Shown here piece after piece: positions 15,165 to 27,117 of a stretch of DNA of 64,000 bases. Made by a program: the position numbers and the translations under genes. Numbering within the stretch: the stretch's first letter is position 1; the number at the start of each line of letters is the position of its first letter. The notes below the pieces were generated by a model. It made no database searches. It saw nothing but the letters and a program-made list of their open reading frames with translations, and was not told the DNA's origin. This DNA is from Euonymus europaeus. Its lineage: Eukaryota > Streptophyta > Magnoliopsida > Celastrales > Celastraceae. The stretch spans positions 22,487,001 through 22,551,000 of the forward strand of contig OY756961.1 in the NCBI GenBank assembly GCA_963580455.1, in the 5' to 3' direction.

Positions 15165-18100
15165 ATGTCTCGAAGAAACCGCGGACCGCCGCTTCCGATG
15201 AAAGGAGGTCGTCATACTGGTTTACCAGCTGTGGATGGAATTCCTTATGACAGAATTCCGCCTCATCCTGCTCTTCTTGAAGAACTTCGTGAAACCCAGT
15301 TCGGAATGGGTGGCAATAGAGGGTTTCCGCCCCACTCTCCTATGATTGAGGAGCACCTCGCACTGCAAAATCAAGATATTCACAATTTGTTGGAAGATAA
15401 TCAACGTCTGGCCACAACCCATGTAGCACTGAAGCAGGAATTGGAGATCACCCATCACAAGTTACAACAGATGGCACAGTTTGCTGACTCATTGGGGGCG
15501 GAAACGGATGCCCAGATGAGGGAGTTGTATGATAAATCTGTTCGGTTGGAAATGGATATCAGAGGGGTCGAGTCTATGCGAAGTGAGCTTGCTCATGTCA
15601 ATGCTGATATTAAGGAACTTACTGAAGGAAGGCAGGAACTCACTGGTAGGGTGCAAATGATGAGCCAAGACTTGGCCAGAGTTACAGGAGATTTGCAACA
15701 GGTACCGGCTTTGAAGTCGGAGATTGAGAACATGAAACTGGAACTGCAGCGTGCAAGGTATAAGTTTACCCAAAATTTGTTGTTGGGGGAGCAGAGTCTA
15801 TGACTGCATACCTAAATAATAGCTTTGTTATTTACTGATTTGTTTTTCTGGTATGTAGAGCTGCTATTGAGTACGAGAAGAAAGGGTACGCTGAGAATTA
15901 TCAACATGGTCAGGTAATGGAGAAGAAACTGATATCAATGGCTCGGGAATTAGAGAAGCTTCGGGCTGAGATTTCTAATTCTGAGAACAGAGCGCGGGCT
16001 GCTGCAGCTGTTGTGAATCCTGGTACGATTGATATGATCCTCTGTGTTTTGTATAATAGTTACACTTAACGTTCCTAGATGACCTTTTATTTAGAAAATG
16101 TTGTGGCAATAATGCTTAGGAATGGAGCGTAAAAATAGGATAAAAATGGCTGTAAAATGTTTACAAGCTTCCAATTTTTAATAGAGCGCCAAACGGAAAA
16201 GGAAAGGGAAACACGGGTGGATTAGATGGATTGGAAGATGCGTCACTACAAAGTCCTTTTCTGTGGTCATAAATAGTGCTGCCTCGGAGTTCTTTCGGGT
16301 CTACTTAGGGTTTACACAGGAAGACTGTCTCTCTCCTTTTTTGTTCATTTCAGAATGGACTCAATTAGCCTGGGATTTATATGGAGGTGGAACATGGGTT
16401 CATTTGTGGTTCCAGAATTGGAGATGGAAGAGATCAAGTGGCTATTTTGAGCTTGCTTTATGCAGATGATACTACGAGTTCAAAGCAAATATGAATCGAA
16501 TTCTTAATCTCCGTGTCATCTTGTGACATCAATGATTTGGCGGATGCCCTTGGTTGTCAAATTGATACTTTGCCTAGGCAATACCTGGGAGTTCCTCTTT
16601 GAGGTAAATTGAATGATATATTGATCTGTAATCCAGTAGAGAGGTTGTTTAAAGAGGCTAGGTGATGAAAAAAAGGCATCTACTAAAGGCGAGATTATTG
16701 GCTCTGATAAAGAGTACTTTATTCTATCCACTGGGATATTTATGTCTCTTTTCCTCTGCCATCCCCTGTTGCAATTAAGCTGGAAAACTTTCGGAAGAGA
16801 TTTTTGTGGGGAGCCAAAGAAGGAAGTAGGAAGATCCACTTAATCAACTGGCACGTAATCAAACTTCCAAGAAAGCGTAGTGGTATAGAGGTCACTTCTC
16901 TCAGAGAATTCAATGGGACTCTGCTAGCTAAGTGGATGTGGAAATTTTGTGGAGAATAATGATAGTCACTAAGTATGGATCTAATGGGAAATAGGAAGGA
17001 ATGCATAACTAAACATATTAGACAATCTCATGTATGTGGCTTGTTGAAGCATACCAGAAAAGGATGGGATAATTGGAGCAAGTTGCTGTTTTTATGTGGG
17101 CAGAGGTAGGAAGGTGAGATTCTGGTATGATGTGTGGATTGGCAGCACTTATCTCAAAGATCGATTTCCAGCATTTATAATCTGGCAAGAGATAATGAAG
17201 CTTATATCAGTGACTACCTTGCAGCCTCTGCTAGTGCCAACTCTTGGAATATTAACTTCTCAAGGAGTGCTCAACGCTGGGAGATGGTTATGTTCTATGA
17301 GGTTTGGCAGCTGATCTACAATCAAAATGTTACTTGGGACCATGAAGATAAAATCTGCTGGGCTCTTACAAAAGGCTACAAATTTTCAGTAAGATCTTTT
17401 AACAAGGATCCTATTAACATGAATTAGCACAGAGGAAGATCAAATGTTCTATGGTTCAATATTTAGAAAGCCAAAATACCTCCAAAAGTGTTTTTCTATG
17501 TGGGATGCTCTATGGGGTAAAATTCTAGCAATTGATTTTCTGCAAAGAAAAGTTTCACAGTCACCAACGGATGTTCTTTGTGCAAAGAAAATACTGAAAC
17601 TCTCAATGACTTGTTTCTTCATTGCACCTGGATGCGGATGATGTGTAATAACATTTGGAGAGGATTAGAGTCAGCTGGGTTCATACTTCATAGTAATGAT
17701 TTATTGGCGGAATTAATGGCCGGGAGCTGCTGGAAAAAGGAAAATTTTGCTGAGCACCTTCATGATTACTTGTTGGCTAGTTTTACAGAAAAGAGGGAAC
17801 AATTTTTTTGAGGAGTAAGAAGCTGAGCTGTCCCAGTTCATGGAAAATTGGTTATCTACAGTCAAGCTATGGCTTTCTAGACATTGTAACAATTTCTTTT
17901 AGTCTATCAGATTAGATGGCGTCTATCTCTCTTTTACGTTAGCCGTCCTATTTGTTTGCTTCTTTTGTATTTTGTTGCTTCTATTCTTTTATTGTGCACT
18001 TCCTTTGTTCCCTCTGATTACTGTTTTTTGCATTAAAAAAAGAAAATAGATTATAAGGGTTTTATTCAAAGAAGGAAATAAAAACATATATCCCAATCCC

Positions 18101-18740
18101 AATAGTATTTAGAGTTTTTTGTTTTTGTTCAGTTGAAACTTACTCTCTCCCTCCCTATTAGGTGCATTTAATCCCTCGAATCCATTAGTCTTGTTCCATT
18201 ATGTACAATTTCAAAGAACCATTGATTGTTGAATATTACATTGTTATCCCTATAATAATATTTTATTTTTATATTTTTGAACTGCAAAACGTAGTTTATT
18301 AGTTAGCAGCTTCAAGGGGGTGCCTCCCAAGTATAATCGGAATGAATTGTAGGACACTTGACACGAAAAAGTAAATTCTCATCTATAATTAAGCAACCGC
18401 TAAACCAGCTACATATCCACTGCAAACATCTGTCTTTGAAGAGGGTGAAAGCCGTTTCATTTTTCCATTGATAGCCCTTATTTCTCCTTTTAAAGAAAAA
18501 AGAAAAGAGAAGAGAAGCCCTTCTCAATGCTTTTTTCCAAATTATTCATCAATTGGCAAGCCTTGAGTTCAGTGGCTCTTAAGGTTCATTATTAATTTTT
18601 ATGCAGACGCAGGATATGGTGCAGATTATGGCAATCCTGAAGTTTCTTATGCCCGGAATCCTTATCCCGCTGGTTATGGATTGAACACTGTAAGTGTTAC
18701 TATTTCACCTTTTTTCGGTGTGTGTATGATATGCATATGA

Positions 18741-18776
<36 letters not shown>

Positions 18777-18929
18777 AAGATGTTATCATGTTTTAGGAAG
18801 CAATCAGAGATGTTATCCTTTCCGCTCAAATTTCAGGTACAAAGTAATGCACAAAATTTCCCTCGGTATGGCGCCGGTCCCGGTCCTTGGGGAGGGTATG
18901 ATATGCAGCGTCCTCGAGGAAATAGATAG
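15165..18929 (+). CDS. FLX-like coiled-coil protein (FLOWERING LOCUS C EXPRESSOR-like)
   Basis: Exons 15165-15757, 15859-16022, 18607-18689 and 18837-18929 (TAG) join in phase to 310 residues. The N-terminus is basic and Gly/Pro-rich (MSRRNRGPPLPMKGGRHTG), followed by HPALLEELRE. A long predicted coiled coil covers roughly residues 65-245, with ENMKLELQRARAAIEYEKKG across the first splice. The tail is Gly/Tyr/Pro-rich (GYGADYGNPEVSYARNPYPA, RYGAGPGPWGGYDMQRPRG). Arabidopsis FLX acts with FRIGIDA to raise FLC expression, and FLX-like paralogs have partly separate roles. This protein looks like the FLX-LIKE2/3 branch, so a flowering role is inference. Intron 2 is 2.58 kb because a LINE fragment sits in it; splice signals on both sides remain intact. 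Confidence 0.9.
16195..18047 (+). mobile_element. Degenerate L1-type LINE fragment in FLX-like intron 2
   Basis: Reverse-transcriptase pieces are spread over shifted frames: AASEFFRVYLGFTQEDCLSP (about 16268-16340), the YADD catalytic motif in LLYADDT (about 16450-16470), RDFLWGAKEGSRKIHLINW (about 16795-16855), GRKVRFWYDVWIG (about 17100-17140) and a zf-RVT region with LCKENTETLNDLFLHCTW (about 17578-17635). Frameshifts and stops rule out function. An A-rich stretch at 18032-18047 marks the probable 3' tail. The 5' limit is approximate. Confidence 0.85.
18743..18774 (+). repeat. (AT)16 microsatellite in FLX-like intron 3
   Basis: A perfect alternating AT run within the short third intron (18690-18836). 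Confidence 0.9.
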
Positions 18930-19559
18930 ATTTTTCTCCAACTCAATCCACGATTATCCCGTACTCTCTTTGGCTGCACCTTGTTTGGGTTTCTAAACTG
19001 TTATAAGACATGTTATACATTTTTCGGAGAATTTCTTAATTGGTTGGTTCTTCCAGTTATGCTTAAAAAGTGTTGTCAATTAATATTAGCTTGAGGTACC
19101 AAGGACGGCCGGACCAATCTTTTTAATAATACTGGTTTTTTCTGTTTATAGTACATTTGAGCGTGATAATTGTTTTGACATGAAAATTTTGATTTGTGAA
19201 ATAGGTTACATTTTATTGGGAAATTTTTTTTAAATAGTTTGATTTGTCAGTTCAGCTACCGCACTTCAACTTCGTTCAAAAAAAGTTCTTTACGGCTGGT
19301 GCTCATCGGCTCTGTGCTTGTTTACTTGAATGTCTTCTGTGTTAATGTCATTTATGTACACTTGTTCACTCGAAGCATTTTCTTTCGTATTCTTTGTGCT
19401 AATCATTTTTACTCATGTTCAACACGATAGCGGTATGGCAGAGTGAGTGAAATCGAGATCATTTGTACAGGAGATGAAGGTAGTACTTGTAGTAATACGA
19501 AAGTAAGTATGATCCTAAATATAAATGCAAAATAATATTCTTCGTTTGGTAAATCGAGC
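18930..19559. other. 3' flank of the FLX-like gene
   Basis: T-rich 3'UTR-like sequence and intergenic DNA. No gene or repeat is supported. Confidence 0.5.
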
Positions 19560-20110
19560 CAATGACTTCTATTCAAACATGCAAATGTCCTTGCAGTAGT
19601 CGACACAGGAAGTGACCTTACATGGCTACAATGCACTCCTTGTCACCGATTCTAGATGCACCATTCTTTTATCCGAAACTATCGACTTCCTATCAAGACC
19701 TAGATTATGAAAGAGAATTCTGTCAACTTCTGGAAAAACGACGACATTTTCCATAAATTTGTGGTCATGGTAATAATGGTCATTTCAACAGCTGTACAAA
19801 AGGTTTTGTTGTGGAGGGCCATTATCATTAATTTCTCAACTAAAAACACAAGACTGAACGAAAATTCTCAATGTTTGGTTCCAGTTGAAGAAAACTACCA
19901 GCAACAGCAAGCTTATACTTGGACCAAGAGCAGAGATATCCAGAGGAGTAATAGTTTCAAGTTTCAACTCCAGTCGCACCGACATGTCCGCCTACGTTCT
20001 ACATTTCTATTGTGTTCTTCGAAAGGGCTGCTTGGGGTGCACTATAATTTTTTTACAGAGTACCACGTTGTAGGGGCTTTTTGGGCTAGAAAAAATTACA
20101 GTAGACCCGG
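19560..20110 (+). pseudogene. Aspartic protease (pepsin-like, CDR1/nepenthesin group) pseudogene
   Basis: The first active-site region reads VVDTGSDLTWLQCTPC (about 19600-19645), the DTGS motif of plant atypical aspartic proteases. A second piece reads APFFYPKLSTSYQD in another frame (about 19658-19700). A third resembles the family's CGHNNNGHFN segment (about 19765-19790). A fourth resembles VSTPVAPT..TFY (about 19963-20010). The pieces are in family order, but frames change and stops intervene, so no functional enzyme is encoded. A signal peptide and the second catalytic Asp were not found. Confidence 0.65.
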
Positions 20111-20423
20111 ACATCCTCTTGAAAGCGTTTAGTTCTTTTGTTTTCTTGAATGAATATGAATTTTAAAGTCAAATTAAGTTTACACTTGATTGATTCATGT
20201 TAATATATATTCTCAAACATATATAGACGTAACGTCTTTATCAATTTGTTAGTAATTATTATTATTTGAATTGGGTATCATCGAATTGTTTGAGTATTAG
20301 TCAAATTTGTGTAATGTTAATTATTAGTCTTTAATTCTTTATTATATCAAAGCGAGAGAACAAGTTAATCCGACAATATATTTAATACTTCCCAAAAAAA
20401 ATCTCGAGGACACTGCCCCCAAC

Positions 20424-21278
20424 TAGGGATGACAATTTTCATCCAACCCGACAGTGGGACAGGCCGGGATGGGGCGGAAAAGTTTAACTTGCATGCGGGG
20501 CGGGGCAAGGTCAGTCCCATAACCCACCCCGTAACCTGCCCCCGCCTCACCTAGCTAGTAACCCGATACTACCTATATATATATGTATGTATATGTATAT
20601 AACTTATATATAAAACTTATATATGTAAGTAGTTATATATATATATATATACACACACTTATATAGAAGCTTAGATTGAAATCAATACTAATAAATAGTA
20701 ATCACCCTTAAATTATTTAATTATGGTATCTCATATCATATTTATATATAAAACATATAATATACCACCCTAGTCTCCTACTCCTAATTTGATTGAACTG
20801 ATGTTACTAAATTATAAACCCTAAGTTAAATTGACTTGAATCATTTACAATAGAGACTTAGAAGTTTAGATTTTAATATTTAGATGGTCATATAATATGA
20901 TATCATAATCTTAATTCGATTAAATTGATGTTGCTAATTAAACTATAAACCCGAACTCGTGACTTGAATCAATTTACCATATCATAATCTTAATTCAATT
21001 AAATTGATGTTGCTAATTAAACTATAAACCCTAACCGATGACTTAAATCAATTTACCATATACAAGTTGATGTTGAATAATTGTATTAAAACTTATTTAT
21101 TTAGAATGTTGTTTTTGAATTAATTTTTGAAATGCAGGGCGAGGCGCCCCGAGGATAACTGGGACAGGGATGGACAAAGACCTTGCCTCGAAGGGCGGGG
21201 CTGGGGTATGGAAGTGCAAGCCGGGGACGGGGCGGCCATGATCCGACCCTGTCCCGCCCCGCCCCATTGCCATCCCTA
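20424..21278. mobile_element. hAT-type non-autonomous element with perfect 8-bp target duplication
   Basis: Termini TAGGGATGACAAT and ATTGCCATCCCTA are inverted. The flanks CCCCCAAC (20416-20423 and 21279-21286) are identical. The 855-bp interior is GC-rich at both ends (GGGGCGGGG-like) and AT-rich in the middle, with an internal near-repeat (about 20915-20960 against 20985-21035). No transposase. The intact duplication argues for a fairly recent insertion. Confidence 0.9.
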
Positions 21279-21286
21279 CCCCCAAC

Positions 21287-21618
21287 TCCCACTAATTTAA
21301 TCATATCTTAGTGAATTCAGGACTAGTTGTAAGCCCCTCACATTCTCCATGAAATTCGATTTTCTGATGTATTTCTATTCTTTCTGGTAGAATATTTTCC
21401 TTTTAAGAGTTACATTTTTTGCTCCATCAAACTGCAAAGCATCTTAAATGTAGGAATGTGCTCCTTCTTTACTAACTATCATGATTTGTACAATGAAATA
21501 AGTAGATCCTACCCATGATTGTTAAGATATTTTTTTAATTAAGAACTACACTATATACGTACATTTATTATTTAGACATTTAATATGAATTTTAACTCGA
21601 ACCATCAAACACTGTGTT
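21287..21618. other. Intergenic DNA between two hAT-type elements
   Basis: AT-rich sequence with no supported feature. Confidence 0.5.
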
Positions 21619-21626
21619 GTACGAAT

Positions 21627-22174
21627 TAGGGGTGTGCAAACCGGATCGTAAACTGGTAGAAAACCAGAAACCAGACCGGTTTATTGACCAGATTTTGGTC
21701 AATGGTCTGATTAACCGGACCGGAACAAGATATATGGTTCGATCTCCGGTTTCATTTCTTTGAAACCGCGGTTAACTGGACCGGAACTTTTAATTTTGAA
21801 TATATTTAAAATTTAAATATATATATATGTGTGTGTGTGTGTGAATATATATAGGTCTAATGACATTTTTTTTAATTATATGTCAATTATACATTATTTT
21901 ATATAAATATTTTTTCTTCAATAATTCATTACTCATTATACCTTATTTTATAATTATATGTCCATTACATATTATTTTATAATTATTAATAATATATAAT
22001 TATCTAATTGATTATAAAACCGTAACCGAATCGGACCGAATCGTCAAAATCGGTTAACCGAATTACCGGTTAACTGAAAATATGGTTTGGTTTCGGTTTC
22101 AATTTTTCCAAAACCGTCTATTCCGGTTTTGGTTTCGGTTTAGGGTCCACGGTCCGGTACCGTGCACACCCCTA
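21627..22174. mobile_element. hAT-type MITE with TAGGGGTGTGCA termini
   Basis: Inverted termini TAGGGGTGTGCA and TGCACACCCCTA. The flanks GTACGAAT (21619-21626) and GTGCGTAT (22175-22182) agree at 6 of 8 positions, an aged 8-bp duplication. The interior has many ACCGGTT/AACCGG subterminal motifs on both sides of an AT-rich centre. 548 bp, noncoding. Confidence 0.85.
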
Positions 22175-22389
22175 GTGCGTATAGACGTTTCTCACCATTT
22201 CTATAAGTTTGAGGCTTTTAGCTAGGGATGGCAATTTCACCCGCGGGTGCCGTCCCGATTGGGTCGGGTTCAGGGGAGCCCGGTTAGGGGGAGAGGGCGG
22301 GGATTCCCCGAACTCCCGGTACTGGGTATGGGGCGGGGATGGTATTGCCATACCCGGCCCCGAACCCGCCCCGAATACCATATATATAT

Positions 22390-22490
22390 AGAAAAAAATA
22401 GCAAAGTGTAAATGTGTAATCACTTGAAGTTGAACCCATGACCTCACTCAAACTCCAAAGACTCTCTACCACTAGGCCATTACTCTGTTG
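22390..22490 (-). mobile_element. tRNA-derived SINE-like unit, copy 1
   Basis: On the minus strand TGGCCTAGTGG (about 22469-22479) fits the pol III A box. About 35 bp further, GGTTCAACTTC (about 22426-22436) fits a slightly degenerate B box, followed by an A/T-rich tail. A second copy comes from the tandem duplication. No clean target duplication, so classification is tentative. Confidence 0.45.
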
Positions 22491-22667
22491 TTTAGCTAGG
22501 GATGAGAATTTCACCCGCGGGTGCCGCCCCGATAGGGTCGGGTTCTGGCGAGCCCGATTAGGGGGCGGGGGCGGGGATTCCCTGAACTCCCGGTACTAGG
22601 TATGGGGCTGGGATGGTATTGCCATACCCGCCCCCGAACCCGCCCCGAATACCATATATATATATAT

Positions 22668-22769
22668 ATAGAAAAAATAGCAAAGTGTAAATGTGTAATC
22701 ACTTGAAGTTGAACCCATGACCTCACTCAAACTCCAAAGATTCTCTACCACTAGGCCATTACTCTGTTG
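22668..22769 (-). mobile_element. tRNA-derived SINE-like unit, copy 2
   Basis: Duplicate of the preceding unit, produced by the tandem duplication rather than by independent insertion. A and B boxes are preserved. Confidence 0.45.
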
Positions 22770-23945
22770 GCAATTTCTTTATGACTTATTAGTAGTTGAC
22801 CGTGTATCAAATTATCAATATTAGACTATAAACAATTGTTGACAAACTGAAAAAATGTTATGAAAAATATTATTAAATATAAAGTATATGTATATTACAT
22901 ATATAACTATGTATGTATATTAAAAATTTAAAATATATTTTATTTATATTTATAAATTGTATGTTTTAAACCCTAAACACAAAGTCACAATTCACAAACT
23001 ATTATTCATAATATGAACATATGATAACCTTATATTCAATCTTCAATCCACAATAACCAAACAAATTATGAACTTTCAAATTAGACAGATTGGAATAATG
23101 AACACGAACCCTTAAATTCGAAACACTAACTCTTAAACCCCTAAATGACTAAATCGTACATCTTAACTATTAAACCCTAAACACTAATCCCTAAACTTAA
23201 ACTCTAATCTCTAAAATCTAAACCTTAACCCTTAAACCCCTAAACTAAAGGTCTAAACCTACATCCAAATCCTACAGTTTCAAAGAATGAAAAATTTGAT
23301 AGTGATTCGGACACGGAGGTAAGATTGCTTTCATGATTTTTATTGGTGGTTATTGCTTTATTTGCTTATTGTACTATAATCTTATTTATTGCATTATATT
23401 CATATCATAGGAGCCAGAGTCTTGCACCACCAGCATCAACATAGAGAATGCCAACGCTAATCGCTGATCGTAGTAGTTAGTTTGCAATTTGGTGGAAATT
23501 TGTCATAATTTTACTGCTTTTGTAATTTGTACTAGATAATCTTATGAATTTATGTTAGAATTGACTTTGTATTTTGGAACAATGGAACTTGTATTTTTGG
23601 AGTTTGTATTTTGAAGTTTGCTGTATGACTTTATTAGTTTGTATTATGAATCTTATGAATTTGCTGTATTTTTACTGGAATTTGCTGCATTTCGGAGATG
23701 GGGTCGGGTTTTGGGATTCTCCGTCCCCATCGGAGTCGGGAATTCCCCAAAACCAGAGGGACGGGGACGGGGATGGGGATGGGGATGGGAGGGCATACTC
23801 CGCCCCGCCCCGCCCCGCCCCGTTGTCATTTCTACTTTTAGCATTTACAAGCAACCCTCATAGGGATGTGTATGCACTATGCACAAAGATGTTTATTTTG
23901 CAATCACGAATTCACGATTGTATTATGAGCCGGGCCAGCCATCAA

Positions 23946-23972
23946 AAGCCCACCTGAATCTTTCTAGGCCCA
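23946..23972 (+). promoter_or_regulatory. Two site II (TGGGCY) elements upstream of NDUFS6
   Basis: AAGCCCA (23946-23952, TGGGCTT on the other strand) and GGCCCA (23967-23972, TGGGCC on the other strand) lie about 90-115 bp before the start codon. Such TCP-bound elements are common in promoters of plant mitochondrial and ribosomal protein genes, which fits the gene downstream. Confidence 0.5.
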
Positions 23973-24060
23973 GTATCCAAAAACAATATAGGCCAAGCTG
24001 CCCGTTTTTCATGTATCGTCTCTGTCTCAGGCTCTCTCTCTGAAGATCGAGCGAACCAGA

Positions 24061-26511
24061 ATGGCGTTGAGTCTGTTGCGAGCACTATGCAGATCATCGA
24101 ATTTGGGGAGAAGAAACACAAGAAGTCTTTGCCTCATTCCCGGTCAAATCAGCAACCACACAGCCAAATGGATGCAGGTATGAACCCCTCTTTGTTCCTT
24201 TTCCTTCAGAGTTTCAATGGAAGATAGAAGAGAGGAATCAACACTATTTATACATCTGTTTTGATTTATATACACAGGATTTACTCCTTTTTTTTTCATC
24301 TAAGATTTTGTGATTTAGGGGTTTAGTTGATACTGCTTTGTCCATTTTGGGGCTGAATTTCGAGTTCATTTAGAATTTAGGGTTTATATTTCATAATATT
24401 TTCTTCATTTGTGCAATTCGATAAAATTAATATTTTCTGTGATAAAACTCATATACTTCGGGTTGGTTAGAGCTGTTTTCTGTCTCTTGGAATTTTAATT
24501 ACCAAGAGAGATATGATTAGTATGGTTTTTTATTCATTATTGGCTGGTTTACTTTCATTTTTAGTTTTTAGAGAAAGAGATTTTGTATGCGGTTGCTTTA
24601 GATTTTTTATTTCTCTTTTCCTGAAGATCAACTTAAGTTCATGACAATTCATTATGAATGGGGCTTTAATGAAGATGTGGAGAACAGAGCTCTGAACCAA
24701 TTTTAAGGAGGCCGTTGATAGTGTGTATCAAGGACGGACATTTAATCATACATTATATATATCTTTGTGGTTGACTGTTGACAATGTAATACTCCTTCCT
24801 CGAGTTGTTTGTTCTCAAAAGATGTAATTTGCCTTCTCCGGAACAGTTGTTTGTGCGACCCCTTTGTTTCTTTAGGGTGAATTGCTGGTTTGATTACCAG
24901 TTTAGATGTTCTTTAAATGTGAAGAGAATGGAGATTATTATGATTTGGATGTGTGGTTAACTAAGTAGAGAATCAGCATGCATCTTAGATTGGTGGTCCA
25001 TGATGTTTCCAATGGAAATGTGTACTCTTACTTACCCCTTTGTTGATAGATACTTGCAGGATCGGAACTGTTAGCCAGACTTAGTGAATTTGGATGTGTT
25101 TCAGTTAATTCCATATCAAAGAGACCTTTAATTATACACGGATGAAGGAACAAGTGAAAAATATTTGTGTCCACCAGTCTGGCATTTTGTTGTGATGAAT
25201 TTTTGGACACATCCCATTAAAAAATAAAAGAAAACACATTGGAGTTTGGACTTGGTTTGGCAGATGGAGGCATATAGGGCTTCAGTTGAAAGCCAAAGAA
25301 ATGGGATCAGACATGAAACAGCCGTGGTAGGAAGTGGGCTAAGACACTCAAAGATAATAATCTATTGAAAGTATAAGAAGTTAAGAACATATGGACGCAC
25401 CTGAAAATTGTTTCTTACTTCAAGCTACATTTGTGTAACTGTGTAACTGTGTGCTAAATTGCTAATGATGGATTGACCATGTATGACCTTCTGTACCAGT
25501 TGCCATGAAGAAAGGAGATTTATTGGTTTTCAGTCAGTTTTTATGTCATGAAGTTATTGTATTGTTGTCTATTGTCAGATTCATTTTTTAACGATTGAAT
25601 TTGTCTTTATGTAGTTTTTTGGAAGGTAGTTTATACTTAATAGATGTCATCCTTCTTGATCTAATACTTAACATATCAATAAACAGAGAGCAGTGATTAC
25701 ATGACTTTATCCCATTTAGAATCCTTTGAGAAAGTGTGTCTAGTGGGATTGAAATTTTTTGTTCCCCTGAAAAGATCAGTTTTCCCCCCTTTTTTTTCCC
25801 TGATTTTTTATGGCGGAAGAATAAAGCAGGCACGGTTTTCAGTTTTGGTTTGCTGCTGACGTTAGAAAGTTTCAGTGAAGTGATTGCTTTCCTGAGCCTA
25901 TGTTATAACAATCATTGACAAACCTTTGAAATAATTTTTAGTGAAGATATGGTTTCTTAACCCTTCACTGAACTGTTTCATTGTAAATAATACACTTTTT
26001 TCACTGAAATTTTATATGTCGCGGTCTGTACTGCCTTTCTTTTCCATCTCGCATCAGCCAGTCGATAAATTGAGAGGTTTAATTGTATTTATGATATAAC
26101 TGTTATTGCCCTTGCCAATGTCTTCCTGAATTTTTTTCTATTTGCTCCTGCTGGGAGATCGTTTTTAGGAAGAAAAAAATTAATTAGCATTTATTTCATG
26201 CTTAGGATACAAGCAAGAAATCTCCAATGGAGTTGATTAGTGAAGTTCCACCCATCAAGGTTGAAGGCAGGATTGTTGCTTGTGAAGGAGGTCAGTCATT
26301 CTTATTGCCTTTTAACATTTTTAACCGTGCTATTCAAATTGCTTATTTAAGTAGAATGCTTATACATCCTGTGGCATTTTTCTTCCACTTACTGGATTTA
26401 GATATTGATCCTGCACTGGGGCATCCAATTGAGTTTATATGCCTCGACTTGAAGGAACCAGCTGTCTGCAAGTATTGTGGCCTACGCTATGTCCAGGATC
26501 ACCATCATTAA
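24061..26511 (+). CDS. NDUFS6: NADH dehydrogenase (ubiquinone) iron-sulfur protein 6, mitochondrial
   Basis: Zinc-binding 13-kDa subunit of respiratory complex I, in the peripheral matrix arm. Exons 24061-24177, 26206-26290 and 26402-26511 (TAA) give 103 residues. Residues 1 to about 35 are rich in Arg, Ser and Leu without acidic residues, a mitochondrial presequence. The conserved core NHTAKWMQ, SPMELISEVPPIKVEGRIVA and GHPIEFICLDLKEPAVCKYC ends QDHHH. The zinc ligands are all there: Cys65, His75, Cys90 and Cys93 (C-x9-H-x14-C-x2-C). Intron 1 is 2.03 kb, T-rich and shows no recognisable insertion. The length and start match plant orthologs. Confidence 0.96.
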
Positions 26512-27114
26512 AGAGTACCTTCTCCTACATAATATTTTATGTAATCGATCCTCTGGTTTTTCTTGACGGTCTTAGACTTTTCTATGTACTGTTCATCTTG
26601 TTGGAGGGCTTCATGCGTCTAATTGATAAAATGCTTCCGTGTTTTTTGTTTAATATCACAGAATAAAGGTTATATTGGCCCTATTTTCCATGCTCATTCG
26701 GGCGGATTTCTCATATGGATTCATGTAGCAGCCCCAGCATGCTTTGGGGGCTGCTGCTGATGAAATGTATTGGTCCGATATCGTGCTTGCTTTTGCTCTT
26801 ATTTGCTTTGGGGCCTTGTGTTTCGATTTTGTTCAGTTCATTCACTTGTGATCAGCTGTGTGGATAGGGTATGCCAGTGATGGATAGAGGAAATGGTTCT
26901 GTTTCATAACTTTTGGGACGGAGTCCTTTTGCTACGTATATATAACATCAGATGGATGAAGAAGCTATAATTCAATGCGTGGCCACCTGGGGCTGGCAAT
27001 CATGTTACTGTTTGAATTTCTTAGCGTAGGATGGATTTTCTTACAAAATTTTTGTTCATCTGGATTAACAATGTGGAATTTTGATATTTAACCCGAAAAA
27101 AAAAATCGATACTT
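26512..27114. other. 3' flank of NDUFS6
   Basis: Probable 3'UTR then T-rich intergenic DNA; no other feature supported. Confidence 0.5.
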
Positions 27115-27117
27115 TTA

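Larger units (their letters stand above)
22217..22769 (+). repeat. Tandem duplication, two units of 274 and 279 bp
   Basis: Units 22217-22490 and 22491-22769 are nearly identical. They differ by scattered substitutions and a longer AT run in the second. Each begins TTTAGCTAGGGATG, so the unit includes 6 bp of the target duplication as well as the element end. The duplication therefore postdates the insertion. Confidence 0.9.
22223..23834. mobile_element. hAT-type non-autonomous element upstream of NDUFS6, with internal tandem duplication
   Basis: The left terminus TAGGGATGGCAATTTC and right terminus GTTGTCATTTCTA are imperfectly inverted. The flanks are a perfect 8-bp duplication, CTTTTAGC (22215-22222 and 23835-23842). 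The 1.6-kb body is GC-rich at both ends and AT-rich in the centre. It carries a tandem duplication at its left end and SINE-like units within that. Its right edge is 227 bp before the NDUFS6 start codon. Confidence 0.85.
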
